DNA of 64,000 nt from Halanaerobium saccharolyticum (GCF_003053565.1 NZ_QAXS01000005.1:1-64000); one strand, 5' to 3'. Numbered from the stretch's first letter, positions 27,965-37,749 are shown. The notes: generated from the sequence alone by a model not told the origin. A program made the numbers and translations.

Positions 27965-27993
27965 TTTATAAAAATTAAAAATATAGTAGACAA
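27965..27993 (-). promoter_or_regulatory. Promoter of the small-ORF pair
   Basis: On the minus strand TTGTCT (27988-27993) and TATAAA (27965-27970) are 17 bases apart. The -35 hexamer sits inside the T-run that ends rnpB. Confidence 0.6.
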
Positions 27994-27998
27994 AAAAA

Positions 27999-28358
27999 TA
28001 AGCTAACCTGTAAGCCGAGTTCTGTATCAGATGATCATCTATCTAGGGGAACAGTTGCCTGAACCCTCAAGCGTCCTTACCCGGAGAAAAGCGGATCACT
28101 TTTATATTCTCCCTATTTGGACTTACTCCGGATGGGGTTTACCTGGCATTCCAGTTACCTGAAACCCGGTAAGCTCTTACCTTACCTTTTCACCCTTACT
28201 CTTTCAGAAGAGTTTTCAAAGAAAACCCTTTCATTAAAAGCGGTATATTTCTGTGGCACTAGCCTGGGAGTTACCTCCACCGGGTGTTACCCGGCATCCT
28301 ATCCTGTGGAGCTCGGACTTTCCTCATCTTAAAAAGATGCGATCATCTGGTTAACTTA
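27999..28358 (-). ncRNA. rnpB: RNase P RNA
   Basis: The catalytic RNA that trims tRNA 5' ends. The 5' arm TAAGTTAACC pairs with the 3' arm GGTTAGCTTA (P1). Conserved blocks are clear: GAGGAAAGTCC near the 5' end, GGTAAGGTAAGAGCTTACC, a CCCCATCCGGAGTAAG-type segment and ACAGAACTCGGCTTACAGG near the 3' end. The layout is that of the ancestral type A fold rather than the Bacillus type B. A run of seven T follows the 3' end. About 360 nt. Confidence 0.96.
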
Positions 28359-28374
28359 TTTTTTTACCATATAA

Positions 28375-28403
28375 AGTATACCACCAGTTATATAATATGT
28401 CAA
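28375..28403 (-). promoter_or_regulatory. Promoter of rnpB
   Basis: On the minus strand perfect TTGACA (28398-28403) and TATACT (28375-28380) are 17 bases apart, placed to start transcription a few bases before the rnpB 5' arm. Confidence 0.85.
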
Positions 28404-28441
28404 GCGATTCACTCAAGTTAAAAAGACTGCAGTAATAGTGA

Positions 28442-29557
28442 TTACTGATAATTCCAGGGATCAGTATTAACTTCTGATTTAACAAAATTAAGATCCTTTA
28501 TTAACTTTGTTGAAGCCGCAGTCTTTAATTTTTCAAATAACAACTCTCTGACAAATTTTTCGCTGCCGTAGTGACCAAAATCAATCAGAGCAAGTCCCAG
28601 CTCTTCTGCTGTCTGGGCTTCATGAAACTTAACATCTCCGGTTAAATATAGATCTGCACCCTGATAGTAAGCATCTTTTATAAAATCAGCTCCACTGCCA
28701 CTGCAGAGAGCAACCCTTTTAATCTTATTTTTTGACTTCACAACTTTAAGCTGTTCTAATTGATAAATTTCTTTAGCTTTAGCAATTAAAGTCTCAAGTT
28801 CAGTTTCTTCTTTTAGATCAGCTATTCTTCCAATTCCCTGCTTATTTTTTAAGTTTTCCAGCTGATAGAGATCCCAGGCTGGTTCTTCGTAAGGGTGCAC
28901 TTTGAGCAGAGCATTAATTACTTTATCTAAGTTTTCTGGAGCTACTATAGTTTCAAATCTGTATTCTTTTACCTGATTAAAACTGTTCTTTCGCCCGAGA
29001 TAGGGATCAGAATTTTCTAATGGTTTAAAAGTGCCATTCCCCGACTGATAAAAGCCGCTGTGACTGTAATTTTTATACTCACCAGCTCCTTTAGCATAAA
29101 GAGCATCCCGCACCTCCTCAAAACCATCTTCAGGAATAAAAGTAACCAGCTTATGATAATTTTGACTGTCTGTTGTTTTTAAAATAGATATATTTTCTAC
29201 ATCCAGTTTTTCAATCAGATAATCATTTAAACCATCATCAGCAATATCCAGATTGGTATGAGCTGAAAATAACGAGATATTATTTTTAATCAGTTTATAA
29301 ATCAACTTACCACTTTCATTCTGAGCATCCACTGACTTGATCCCATTAAAAATAAAAGGATGGTGAGTAATGATCAGCTGACAGTCTTTTTCAACAGCCT
29401 CAGCTAAAACTTGCTGATTAAAGTCAAGTGCCAGCAGTACATTTTCTACTTCCTGACTTAGATCACCAACCTGCAGACCTACATTATCCCAGTCTTCTGC
29501 CAGTCTAGCTGGAGCAAGTTCTCCCATTAACTGAACCACTTCTGCTACCTTTGCCAT
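28442..29557 (-). CDS. NIF3/YqfO-family metal-binding protein
   Basis: A 371-residue member of the NIF3/DUF34 family, with ITHHPFIF and a C-terminal GDVKFHEAQTAEELGLALIDFGHYGSE providing the dinuclear metal site. Between the two halves lies an inserted PII/CutA-like domain (about 130-235, containing KVHPYEEPAWDLY), as in Bacillus YqfO and other long members. The enzymatic activity is uncertain. It is separated from rpoD by a tRNA gene, and trmK, its usual neighbour, is absent. Confidence 0.92.
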   Translation of the reverse strand: MAKVAEVVQLMGELAPARLAEDWDNVGLQVGDLSQEVENVLLALDFNQQVLAEAVEKDCQLIITHHPFIFNGIKSVDAQNESGKLIYKLIKNNISLFSAHTNLDIADDGLNDYLIEKLDVENISILKTTDSQNYHKLVTFIPEDGFEEVRDALYAKGAGEYKNYSHSGFYQSGNGTFKPLENSDPYLGRKNSFNQVKEYRFETIVAPENLDKVINALLKVHPYEEPAWDLYQLENLKNKQGIGRIADLKEETELETLIAKAKEIYQLEQLKVVKSKNKIKRVALCSGSGADFIKDAYYQGADLYLTGDVKFHEAQTAEELGLALIDFGHYGSEKFVRELLFEKLKTAASTKLIKDLNFVKSEVNTDPWNYQ

Positions 29558-29619
29558 AATTGACCTCCTCTAATTAAAAGTACTTTAAAATAATATTATT
29601 TGATTTTTATAAAACAAAA

Positions 29620-29649
29620 AACCCCGCTCTTTAAGTAAAGAACAGGGTT
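29620..29649 (-). terminator. Terminator after the CAU tRNA
   Basis: On the minus strand a stem AACCCTGTTCTTT pairs with AAAGAGCGGGGTT (one mismatch and a G-U) and is followed by TTTTGTTTT. Confidence 0.85.
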
Positions 29650-29659
29650 TGAATATTCT

Positions 29660-29736
29660 TGGTGGGCCCACCAGGATTCGAACCTGGGACCAACCGGTTA
29701 TGAGCCGGTTGCTCTGACCAGCTGAGCTATGGGCCC
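29660..29736 (-). tRNA. tRNA with CAU anticodon, probably Ile2
   Basis: A 77-nt tRNA with perfect acceptor (GGGCCCA/TGGGCCC), anticodon (ACCGG/CCGGT) and T stems, anticodon loop CTCATAA and an encoded 3' CCA. CAU may be elongator Met, initiator or the Ile2 species whose C34 becomes lysidine. The C4-G69 and C5-G68 pairs recognised by TilS are present and an initiator-type mismatch at 1-72 is absent, so I favour Ile2. Its own promoter and terminator flank it. Confidence 0.93.
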
Positions 29737-29775
29737 GCTAATAAAACAAATCTATTATTTGTGACGACAAGAATA

Positions 29776-29804
29776 ATTATATGATAGAAATCAGCCCAGG
29801 TCAA
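29776..29804 (-). promoter_or_regulatory. Promoter of the CAU tRNA
   Basis: On the minus strand TTGACC (29799-29804) and perfect TATAAT (29776-29781) are 17 bases apart. The 29737-29888 gap holds nothing else recognised. Confidence 0.85.
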
Positions 29805-29888
29805 GAGTTATTTTAGATTTTTTTGCAGAAATATATATGATAATATTGTAATATCTCATAAATACTTCCAGTTATCCATTTATACTCT

Positions 29889-30980
29889 CTATTCCAGATA
29901 ATCCTTCAGTTTTTTACTGCGGCTTGGATGTCTTAATTTGCGTAATGCTTTTGCCTCAATCTGTCGGATTCTTTCTCTGGTAACTCCAAACTCCTTGCCT
30001 ACTTCTTCTAAAGTTCTGGGCCTACCATCTTCAATTCCGAATCTGAGCTCCAGAACCCGCTTTTCTCTATCAGTAAGGGTATCTAAAACCCCATCTAACT
30101 GTTCTTTAAGCAGTATATATGATGCTGCTGAAGCAGGAGCAGGAGAATCTTCATCTTCTATAAAATCACCAAGGTGACTGTCTTCTTCCTCTCCAATAGG
30201 TGTTTCAAGCGAAACAGGTTCCTGAGCAATTTTCATGATCTCTCTTACCTTTTCAGCTGAAATATCCATTTCTTCACCAATTTCCTCTGCCTTTGGTTCT
30301 CTACCCTTTTCCTGCAGAAGCTGTCTTGATACCCGAATCAGCTTATTAATGGTTTCAACCATATGCACAGGCACTCTAATTGTTCTTGCCTGGTCAGCTA
30401 TAGAACGGGTAATTGCCTGTCTGATCCACCAGGTGGCATAAGTACTAAACTTATAACCCTTGGTGTAATCAAATTTTTCTACTGCCTTCATTAGTCCCAT
30501 ATTACCTTCTTGAATTAAATCAAGAAAAAGCATTCCGCGACCAACATATTTTTTAGCAATACTTACCACCAGCCTCAGATTAGCTTCAACCAGCTGCTGT
30601 TTGGCCCATTCATCACCCTGTTCCATCCTTTTGGCAAGTTCTACCTCTTCATCTGCTGTCAAAAGGTCAACTTTCCCAATCTCTTTTAAATACATTCGAA
30701 CCGGGTCATCTATGCCAACACCTTTAGGAACACTCAAATCAAGACCACTATTTTCATCGTCTTCATCCTCGTCCCCATCATCTTCTAATTTAGAATTAAC
30801 TATTTCTATATTCATTTCACTAAATATATCATAGATTTTTTCTATATCTTCAGAATCTAAATCAATATCCTCCAGGGCATCCATAATTTCTTCATAAGTT
30901 AGTTCCCCTTCTTTTTTTCCACGATTGACAAGATCCTTAACTTCATCTATTTTAGCAGGACTCATATCTTTATCAGCCAC
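29889..30980 (-). CDS. rpoD: Housekeeping RNA polymerase sigma factor (RpoD/SigA)
   Basis: A primary sigma-70 factor of 363 residues: a short region 1 with an acidic stretch (about 60-75), region 1.2 ([17 protein letters not shown]), region 2 with [17 protein letters not shown] and [12 protein letters not shown], region 3, and the region 4.2 helix [20 protein letters not shown] start at GTG (30980); AAAGGAGGGA lies in the last dnaG codons, two bases separate the stop and the start, and the longer frame to 30998 includes the ribosome site itself. The TTGACA/TATAAT promoters seen throughout the window fit this factor. Confidence 0.97.
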   Translation of the reverse strand: MADKDMSPAKIDEVKDLVNRGKKEGELTYEEIMDALEDIDLDSEDIEKIYDIFSEMNIEIVNSKLEDDGDEDEDDENSGLDLSVPKGVGIDDPVRMYLKEIGKVDLLTADEEVELAKRMEQGDEWAKQQLVEANLRLVVSIAKKYVGRGMLFLDLIQEGNMGLMKAVEKFDYTKGYKFSTYATWWIRQAITRSIADQARTIRVPVHMVETINKLIRVSRQLLQEKGREPKAEEIGEEMDISAEKVREIMKIAQEPVSLETPIGEEEDSHLGDFIEDEDSPAPASAASYILLKEQLDGVLDTLTDREKRVLELRFGIEDGRPRTLEEVGKEFGVTRERIRQIEAKALRKLRHPSRSKKLKDYLE

Positions 30981-30981
30981 T

Positions 30982-32790
30982 TTAGTCCCTCCTTTCAAAA
31001 TTGTAATTCAAACTATAAAATGTTAATAAAATTCGATTTAATTTATCTAAACCTAATTCTTTTCTGCTGAGTAAACTGCACAACTTCTTTTTATTTCCGG
31101 CAATTCTTTTTGAACTTAAATAGTCAGCCAGTTCTAAAATATGCTCCCTTGTTAAAGAGTTATCCTGTTTAACTAAAATTTCTGACCAGTACGATACCAG
31201 CTTGTCTCCCAGGTCATTTTTGATTTTATCAATTTTAACTGAGTTGCTGATCACACTACCCTTAAATAAATATTCAGCCAGCTGAGCAGTTCGTCCATTA
31301 AAATCATCTTTAGAAAGTCTGGCAGCAATTTCTTCTCTCAAACCAGGATTACTGATAAAATGTGCCAGAATTTCTTCCTCAACTTTTTGATAATATGATA
31401 ATTGCGAGTATAAGTCAAATTCTTTTTCTGCTTGCTTATTTTGTTTTTCTCTATTTCTTTGATAATTCCTGCTTTTATTTTTCTTAAATTCTTTTTCCAC
31501 TTCTCGGGCCAGAACTTCAGCTTTAAAATCTGTTTTAGCTGCAGCTCGCTCAATATATATTTCTCTTTCCAGATTGTCACTGACCCCGCTTAAAAGTTCT
31601 ACAATTGATCTCAAAATCTTTTTCCGGATTCCAGGATCTTCAAGATTTTTATTTTTAATAATCATATTAATTTTAAAATCTATTAAGTTTACAGCCTCAG
31701 AAATAAATTTATCAAAAACCTCTTCACCCTCATTTTTTAAGAGTTGATCCGGATCACTGCCTTCATCCAATTGAATTACTTTAACATTTATACCAGTACT
31801 GCTGAGTATGTCAAGACCTCTCAGGGTCGCTTTATTTCCAGCTGTATCTGCATCATAAGCAATATAGGCATTTTCAGCATACCTGTGGATCAATTTTGCC
31901 TGTTCTTCAGTAAAAGCAGTACCTAAAGAAGCAATCGAGTTTTTAAAGCCTTTTTTATGGGCCTGAATTACATCTGTATAACCTTCCATTATAATACAGC
32001 TGTTTTTCTCTCGAATCGAATCTTTAGCAAGATGCAGTCCGTACAAATTTTTCTTCTTACTAAAAATAGGCGTTTCAGGTGAATTTAGATATTTAGGGCC
32101 ATAATTAGTTTCAGTTTCTAAAATTCTACCCCCAAAAGCTATTACTTCACCGCGATTATTAAAGATTGGAAACATAACTCTGTTTCTGAATTTATCATAG
32201 TGAGAATTATTTTTTCCTTCACTAATTAAACCGGCTTTTTTTATCAGATCAATACTGAAACCTTTTTTCTGCAAAAAATTCAATAAAAGCTGCCATTCAT
32301 CTGCAGCATAGCCGAGTTTAAATTCTTCAATTTCTGGCTCTTTAAAACCCCGATCTGTTAAATAATTAAGGGCATCTTTTCCAATCTCAGTTTCAGTTAA
32401 AAGATAGTTATAAAAGCGCGCTGCTAGCTTATTTAAAGAAAATAGCTGTTCCCGTTCCTGATAGAGCTGTCTCTGCTCATTACTGAGATCTGGGAGTTCC
32501 ATCCCACTTCTTTCAGCAAGCATCTTAACCGATTCAACAAATGTTAGATTTTCAATTTCCATCACAAAATTTATTGAATCCCCACCGGCTCCACAGCCAA
32601 AGCAGTGATAAAAATTATTATCAGGATTAACAAAAAATGACGGAGTTTTTTCACTGTGAAAAGGACATAAGCCCTTATATCTATTGCCTGATTTTTTTAA
32701 TTCAAGATAATCAGAAACTAAATCCACTAAGTCAACATTTTCTTTTAGTTCATTAATAAATTCATCAGAATATCTGGCCAATTTATCCAC
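30982..32790 (-). CDS. dnaG: DNA primase
   Basis: Makes RNA primers for replication. The 602-residue protein has the N-terminal CHC2 zinc ribbon ([13 protein letters not shown]...[11 protein letters not shown]), a TOPRIM domain with [10 protein letters not shown] and a C-terminal helicase-binding region starting at about 450. It begins with GTG behind AAGGTCAGG. The dnaG-rpoD pairing is the classic macromolecular synthesis order, with rpsU absent from the usual trio. Confidence 0.97.
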   Translation of the reverse strand: MDKLARYSDEFINELKENVDLVDLVSDYLELKKSGNRYKGLCPFHSEKTPSFFVNPDNNFYHCFGCGAGGDSINFVMEIENLTFVESVKMLAERSGMELPDLSNEQRQLYQEREQLFSLNKLAARFYNYLLTETEIGKDALNYLTDRGFKEPEIEEFKLGYAADEWQLLLNFLQKKGFSIDLIKKAGLISEGKNNSHYDKFRNRVMFPIFNNRGEVIAFGGRILETETNYGPKYLNSPETPIFSKKKNLYGLHLAKDSIREKNSCIIMEGYTDVIQAHKKGFKNSIASLGTAFTEEQAKLIHRYAENAYIAYDADTAGNKATLRGLDILSSTGINVKVIQLDEGSDPDQLLKNEGEEVFDKFISEAVNLIDFKINMIIKNKNLEDPGIRKKILRSIVELLSGVSDNLEREIYIERAAAKTDFKAEVLAREVEKEFKKNKSRNYQRNREKQNKQAEKEFDLYSQLSYYQKVEEEILAHFISNPGLREEIAARLSKDDFNGRTAQLAEYLFKGSVISNSVKIDKIKNDLGDKLVSYWSEILVKQDNSLTREHILELADYLSSKRIAGNKKKLCSLLSRKELGLDKLNRILLTFYSLNYNFERRD

Positions 32791-32897
32791 CCTGACCTTA
32801 ATTTTTATTTCAAATTAGAAAAGTATTTAACCGTTGTAATTATATTTCTCCAAAAAGATTATTAATCCTGCATTTATTTGAATTATCAGCTCAAATA

Positions 32898-33911
32898 TTA
32901 GCGATTTTTGTCGAACCATGGTGTTGGAATAAAATATTTTTGCCCAAGATTAATTGCATATCGATCAGTCATCCCGGCGATATAATCAATTACAGCCTGT
33001 TTGTGATTTTTTTCAAACTCTAAATATTCATCAGGAATATAATCAAGATGCTCCATAAAAAAATCATAAAGTAATTTTAAAAGTCTTTTTGCCTTACCTT
33101 CCTCACTTTTACCTTCAGAGCCAATATAAACATTCTGAAAAAGAAAGCTTCTCAATTTTTCCGTTGCAGTTTTAATCTCAGCCGATCGTTTTATTTCTGC
33201 CTGCTGCCAGCTGGAATTAATCAAATCTCTGACCATCACATCTATTCTTTCAGAATGTGTGCTGCCCAGGATAGAAATTGCGTCCTGAGGCAGGTCTGAA
33301 GCATCTATAATTCCCGCTCTTAAAGCATCATCAATATCATGGTTAATATATGCTACCCGGTCAGCAACTCTCACAATCTGTCCTTCTAAAGTTAGAGGTT
33401 TAGTATCACCTGTATGATTAACTATTCCATCTCTAACCTCAATACTTAAGTTTAGACCCCTGCTGCCGCTGCTCCTTTTTTCTATCAGATCAACAACCCT
33501 TAGACTCTGCAGATTATGTTTAAATTCCTCTCCAGTAATCTCAGTTAGAGCAGCCTCACCAGCATGCCCAAAAGGAGTATGCCCCAGGTCATGTCCCAGG
33601 GCAATAGCTTCTACTAAATCTTCATTTAATTTAAGTGCTCTGGCTATTGTCCGAGCAATCTGCGAAACTTCCAGAGTGTGAGTCAGGCGAGTGCGGTAAT
33701 GATCACCCTCAGGGGCAATAAAAACCTGAGTTTTATGTTTGAGCCGTCTAAAAGCCTTCGAGTGAATAATTCTGTCTCTGTCATGCTGAAAAATTGTGCG
33801 AATATCACAGTCAGCTTCCGCTTTTTTCCGCCCCCTGCTTTCTGCACTCAAACAGGCAAAATCAGAAAGTTTCTCTTTTTCCCATGCCAGCTGTTCAACT
33901 CTGGAAAACAT
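32898..33911 (-). CDS. Deoxyguanosinetriphosphate triphosphohydrolase-like HD protein
   Basis: A 337-residue HD-domain protein of the dGTPase family. The signature segments RDRIIHSKAFRRLKHKTQVF, THTLEVSQIARTIAR and LGHDLGHTPFGHAGE are intact. Family members hydrolyse dNTPs to nucleosides and triphosphate and help balance the dNTP pool; substrate preference is not visible. Its position immediately upstream of dnaG is common in clostridia. The 107-bp gap before dnaG is A/T-rich without a clear terminator. Confidence 0.92.
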   Translation of the reverse strand: MFSRVEQLAWEKEKLSDFACLSAESRGRKKAEADCDIRTIFQHDRDRIIHSKAFRRLKHKTQVFIAPEGDHYRTRLTHTLEVSQIARTIARALKLNEDLVEAIALGHDLGHTPFGHAGEAALTEITGEEFKHNLQSLRVVDLIEKRSSGSRGLNLSIEVRDGIVNHTGDTKPLTLEGQIVRVADRVAYINHDIDDALRAGIIDASDLPQDAISILGSTHSERIDVMVRDLINSSWQQAEIKRSAEIKTATEKLRSFLFQNVYIGSEGKSEEGKAKRLLKLLYDFFMEHLDYIPDEYLEFEKNHKQAVIDYIAGMTDRYAINLGQKYFIPTPWFDKNR

Positions 33912-33922
33912 AATATCAGCTC

Positions 33923-34729
33923 CTATTCATTAAAATAAGAAAGCACCTCTACAGCAGTTTCTTCGATAGTTTTATCTGTAACATCAATTATCGGACAGCC
34001 TATTTCTTCCATTATAGAATCAGAATATTCAAATTCCTGATTAATTCTTTCTTTAGCTGCATAGGTTGCATCATCACCTAGGCCCATTTTCTTTAATCTT
34101 TCAATCCGAATATCATTTAATAATTCAGGATCAATGGTCAGCCCAACAACCTTATTATCTTTATTTTCCAGGACTGAAGGATGAACATCTACTTCCGGAA
34201 CCAGCGGTACATTGGCAGTTTTATAGCCCAGATACGAGAGATGAACAGAAAGAGGAGTTTTTGAAGTTCTGGATACTCCAACCAGAACAATATCAGCTTC
34301 TGCAATCCCCTTTGACTCATTTAAATCATCAAATCTAAGGGTAAACTCCATTGCTTCAATTCTTTTGAAGTATTCTTCGTCCAATTTATATTTGAGAGCA
34401 AATTCTTCTTTTGCCTCCACTTCCAGTCTCTTTTCTACCATATTTAAAGGCTGGTCCATCATATCAATATAGTCTAAATTATTCTTTTCAGCAAGTTCAT
34501 TTAAATGTTCTCTCATCTCAGTTTTGACAAAAGTGTAGGCAATTATTGCGTTATCAGCTTTTGCCTTTTCAATAATCTCATCAATTCGCTCCAGTGAACG
34601 GACAAAAGAAAAAGATTTTATTTGTACCTCAGAGTCCGGAAATTGTCCGATGGCTGATTCCATCAGGTGTTTAGCTGTTTTACCGGTTGAATCTGACACT
34701 GCATATGCAATTAACTTAGTTTCACTCAT
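33923..34729 (-). CDS. PPDK/PEP-synthase regulatory kinase-phosphorylase (PPSR, DUF299)
   Basis: A 268-residue DUF299 protein with the P-loop-like GVSRTSKTPLSVHLSYLG and the opening YAVSDSTGKTAKHL. The family phosphorylates and reactivates pyruvate phosphate dikinase or PEP synthase with ADP and Pi, controlling the pyruvate/PEP branch. I start at the ATG after GGGGTGAAAATT. It corresponds in position to Bacillus yqfL, between glyS and the dnaG cluster. The target enzyme is not in the window. Confidence 0.92.
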   Translation of the reverse strand: MSETKLIAYAVSDSTGKTAKHLMESAIGQFPDSEVQIKSFSFVRSLERIDEIIEKAKADNAIIAYTFVKTEMREHLNELAEKNNLDYIDMMDQPLNMVEKRLEVEAKEEFALKYKLDEEYFKRIEAMEFTLRFDDLNESKGIAEADIVLVGVSRTSKTPLSVHLSYLGYKTANVPLVPEVDVHPSVLENKDNKVVGLTIDPELLNDIRIERLKKMGLGDDATYAAKERINQEFEYSDSIMEEIGCPIIDVTDKTIEETAVEVLSYFNE

Positions 34730-34751
34730 AATTTTCACCCCGGTTTAATTA

Positions 34752-36815
34752 TTAGTCTAGAGCTATTTCTTCAATATCCATTACCTCTGACATTAAGACA
34801 GCAATTTGAGCTAATAAAGCCAGTCGATTATTTTTAAGTTCACTGTCATCAACCATAACCATTACATTATCCAGGAAGGCATCAATATATTCTTTCAATT
34901 CAACCAGCAAATAAAAACCTTTTTGATAGTCACCAGAAGCAAAAAACTTATTGATTTCTGTTTGCCGCTGATTAAATGCTTTATATAGTTCCTTTTCTTC
35001 ATCTTCAACTAATAATCCTGCATCTATCTCCAATTTATTTTCAGCTTTTTCACTGATATTTTTAGCCCGAACCAGACCGCGAATTAAATCAACAAATAAT
35101 TCCGGATTCTCTGATCTAAATTCCATTAATTTATGTGCCCGCTGATAAAGGTCAAGTAGATTTTGATCATTAATCTTAATTACTGCATTAATAATATCAT
35201 ATCTGACCTCTTCTTCTGCTAGCATATTTTCCAGTCTCTGTTTAATAAATTCTTTTAACTCAGCAGCTGCAGCTTCAATATTCTCAGGCTTTATAGCAAC
35301 AAATTCCATTGAAAATTCAATAATTTCTTCGATGTCAACTGCCAGCTTATTTGCTAAAACAATTCGTAAAAGCCCTGTAGCCTGTCTTCTTAAAGCAAAT
35401 GGATCCTGAGAACCACTGGGAATATTACCCAGAAGAAAATGACTGCTTAAATTAAATAACTTTTCAGCCACAGCAAGCACAGTACCACTCTTAGTCTCTG
35501 GCAGTTTATCACCAGCAAAACGGGGTAAATAGTGTTCAAAAATAGCCTCTGCTGTTTCTTTTTCTTCCCCTTCTAAAAGGGCATATTCTTTACCCATTAA
35601 TCCCTGAAGATTGGCAAATTCATTTACCATCTCTGTTGCCAGATCGTTTTTGCAGAGTTCAGCTGCTCTGACCGCCATTTCTTGCTGAGACTGATCATAA
35701 TCTAATAGTTCAGCCAGTCTTGATGTGATTTGCTGCAGTTTTTCAACTTTTTGATAAACACTGCCTATATCTTTTTGAAAAACTATATTTTTAATATCTT
35801 CGCTTCTATTTAAAAATCCGTATTTTTGGTCTTCAGCAAAGAAAAATTGGGCATCATCGAGTCTTCCTTTTAAGACCATTTCATTTCCGGAAATTACTTC
35901 TTCAAGATATTCATTACCTCCATCTCGAACTCCGATAAATTCTGCCTGCAGTTTATTATCCTCTGTCATTACTGGAAAATAACGCTGATGTTTTTCCATA
36001 GCAGTAATTAAAACCTCAGCCGGCAGTTCTAAATATTCTTCAGCAAAAGTCCCTTTAAAAGCGGTTGGAAATTCAATTAGATCAATTACTTCAGCCAGTA
36101 GAGAATCTTTAATCACTGCCTCAGCAGATAAATTAAGATCTGAAATCTGTTCTTTGATTATTTCTTCTCTTTTATCCTGCTTTACAATAATAGCTGCAGA
36201 TTTTAGGGCAGAAAAATAATCTTCAGCAGCATTAACTTCTACCTTACCTTCACTTAAAAAGCGGTGCCCAATACTATAATTGGAGCTTTTAACACCTGCA
36301 ATTTCCAGATCAAGTTTTTGTTCACCAAATAAGACTAAAAGCCATTTGATAGGACGGATAAATTCCATCTGAACACTGCCCCAGCGCATTGCTTTAGGCA
36401 GAGGAACCTGATCAACAATCTTCTTTAAGATAGCAGTTAGAATTTCTGCTGTTTCTTCTCCTTTTTCTACTTTCTCAGCATAGAGATAGCCATCTTTTTT
36501 AACCAACTGATCTACAGCAACTCCCTGTCCGCGAGCAAATCCTTCTCCAGCTTTAGTAGGCTCACCATTATCATCAAAGGCAATATTTACTGCAGGACCC
36601 CGAACTATCTCCCGCTGATCTTCCTGTTTTTCTGCCAGCTGCTCAACTGCAAGCACAAGTCTTCTGGGAGTAGAATAAACTTCCATTTTGTTATATTCCA
36701 GATTATTATTGTCAAAAATTTCGGCTGCTGTTTTTAAATAATCCTCTCTAAATCTCTGCATAGAAGCAGCCGGCATTTCTTCAGTTCCTATTTCAAAAAT
36801 TAAATTTTTTGCCAT
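34752..36815 (-). CDS. glyS: Glycyl-tRNA synthetase beta subunit
   Basis: The large subunit of the bacterial alpha2-beta2 glycyl-tRNA synthetase, 687 residues. It opens with KNLIFEIGTEEMPA, has SIGHRFL and DDAQFFFAEDQK, an HD-like segment (GSQDPFALRRQATGLLRI) and a C-terminal anticodon domain. AGGAG near the end of glyQ is the ribosome site; the neighbouring ATG one codon earlier is an alternative start. It overlaps no other gene and follows glyQ by a few bases. Confidence 0.96.
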   Translation of the reverse strand: MAKNLIFEIGTEEMPAASMQRFREDYLKTAAEIFDNNNLEYNKMEVYSTPRRLVLAVEQLAEKQEDQREIVRGPAVNIAFDDNGEPTKAGEGFARGQGVAVDQLVKKDGYLYAEKVEKGEETAEILTAILKKIVDQVPLPKAMRWGSVQMEFIRPIKWLLVLFGEQKLDLEIAGVKSSNYSIGHRFLSEGKVEVNAAEDYFSALKSAAIIVKQDKREEIIKEQISDLNLSAEAVIKDSLLAEVIDLIEFPTAFKGTFAEEYLELPAEVLITAMEKHQRYFPVMTEDNKLQAEFIGVRDGGNEYLEEVISGNEMVLKGRLDDAQFFFAEDQKYGFLNRSEDIKNIVFQKDIGSVYQKVEKLQQITSRLAELLDYDQSQQEMAVRAAELCKNDLATEMVNEFANLQGLMGKEYALLEGEEKETAEAIFEHYLPRFAGDKLPETKSGTVLAVAEKLFNLSSHFLLGNIPSGSQDPFALRRQATGLLRIVLANKLAVDIEEIIEFSMEFVAIKPENIEAAAAELKEFIKQRLENMLAEEEVRYDIINAVIKINDQNLLDLYQRAHKLMEFRSENPELFVDLIRGLVRAKNISEKAENKLEIDAGLLVEDEEKELYKAFNQRQTEINKFFASGDYQKGFYLLVELKEYIDAFLDNVMVMVDDSELKNNRLALLAQIAVLMSEVMDIEEIALD

Positions 36816-36820
36816 CATTA

Positions 36821-37669
36821 TCACTCCTGCTCTCCTGAGTTTAAATAGCTGGCTGCACAGTCATGAGCCAGTTTTCTAACTCGCTTGATAAATCTAGTTC
36901 TCTCAGTTACACTGATTGCTCCTCTGGCATCTAAAAGATTAAAAGCATGTGAACATTTCAAAGTATAATCATAAGCAGCTAAAGGTAGCTCTGCTGCCAG
37001 TGAATTCTCAGCTTCTGCTTCATAAATATCAAAAAGTTCAAATAAATTATCAATATCTGCAACCTCAAAATTATATTTAGACTGTTCTACCTCATTTTGA
37101 TGATAGATATCATGATATTTTACTCCTTCAACCCAGGTCAAATCATACACACTTTCAACTTCCTGTAAGTACATAGCTATTCTTTCTAAACCATAAGTAA
37201 TTTCCACAGTCACCGGGTCAGCTTTAAATCCCCCTACCTGCTGAAAATAAGTAAACTGAGTTATTTCCATACCATCAAGCCAGACTTCCCAGCCCAGACC
37301 CCAGGCGCCTAAAGTTGGAGATTCCCAGTTATCTTCTACAAAACGGATATCATGTTTTTCAGGTTCAATCCCCAGTGCCCGCAGACTATCTAAATAGATT
37401 TCCTGAATATCATCAGGTGAAGGTTTCATTATTACCTGATACTGAAAATACCTCTGCAGACGATATGGATTATCCCCATAACGGCCATCTGTAGGACGGC
37501 GGCAGGGCTGAACATAGGCAGTATCCCAGGCTTCTCCTCCCAGTGAGCGCAAAAAAGTAGAAGGACTCATTGTTCCCGCCCCCACCTCAATATCATATGG
37601 TTGTTCAATTACACATCCCTGGTCACTCCAAAATCTATCCAACGAAAAAATAATTTCCTGGAAATTCAT
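36821..37669 (-). CDS. glyQ: Glycyl-tRNA synthetase alpha subunit
   Basis: The class II catalytic subunit, 282 residues. From the chosen start it opens [19 protein letters not shown] and contains [15 protein letters not shown] and [19 protein letters not shown], diagnostic for GlyQ. The ATG follows AGAGGAAG; the frame could be read 13 codons further upstream but without a better site. A terminator-like hairpin, not a T-box, precedes it. Confidence 0.96.
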   Translation of the reverse strand: MNFQEIIFSLDRFWSDQGCVIEQPYDIEVGAGTMSPSTFLRSLGGEAWDTAYVQPCRRPTDGRYGDNPYRLQRYFQYQVIMKPSPDDIQEIYLDSLRALGIEPEKHDIRFVEDNWESPTLGAWGLGWEVWLDGMEITQFTYFQQVGGFKADPVTVEITYGLERIAMYLQEVESVYDLTWVEGVKYHDIYHQNEVEQSKYNFEVADIDNLFELFDIYEAEAENSLAAELPLAAYDYTLKCSHAFNLLDARGAISVTERTRFIKRVRKLAHDCAASYLNSGEQE

Positions 37670-37718
37670 AAATACACTTCCTCTCGTACTCATTTTAATA
37701 ATTTTCACTAAAATAAAA

Positions 37719-37738
37719 CCTTATCCTTTAGGACAAGG
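37719..37738 (-). terminator. Hairpin between recO and glyQ
   Basis: On the minus strand CCTTGTCC and GGATAAGG form an 8-bp stem (one G-U) with a TAAA loop, followed by TTTTATTTT. It would end the recO transcript or attenuate glyQS. Confidence 0.75.
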
Positions 37739-37749
37739 CTCAAATTGAA

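Noticed and set aside
27981-28010. Possible CRISPR or mobile element near the small ORFs
   Set aside because: No repeat-spacer pattern, transposase or terminal repeats; the short repeats near 27.4 kb have no spacers.
28117-28332. Plus-strand ORF of 71 codons
   Set aside because: It lies entirely antisense within rnpB, whose conserved structure explains the sequence.
29805-29888. Terminator after rpoD
   Set aside because: Only A/T-rich short complementary stretches; no stem with a T-run.
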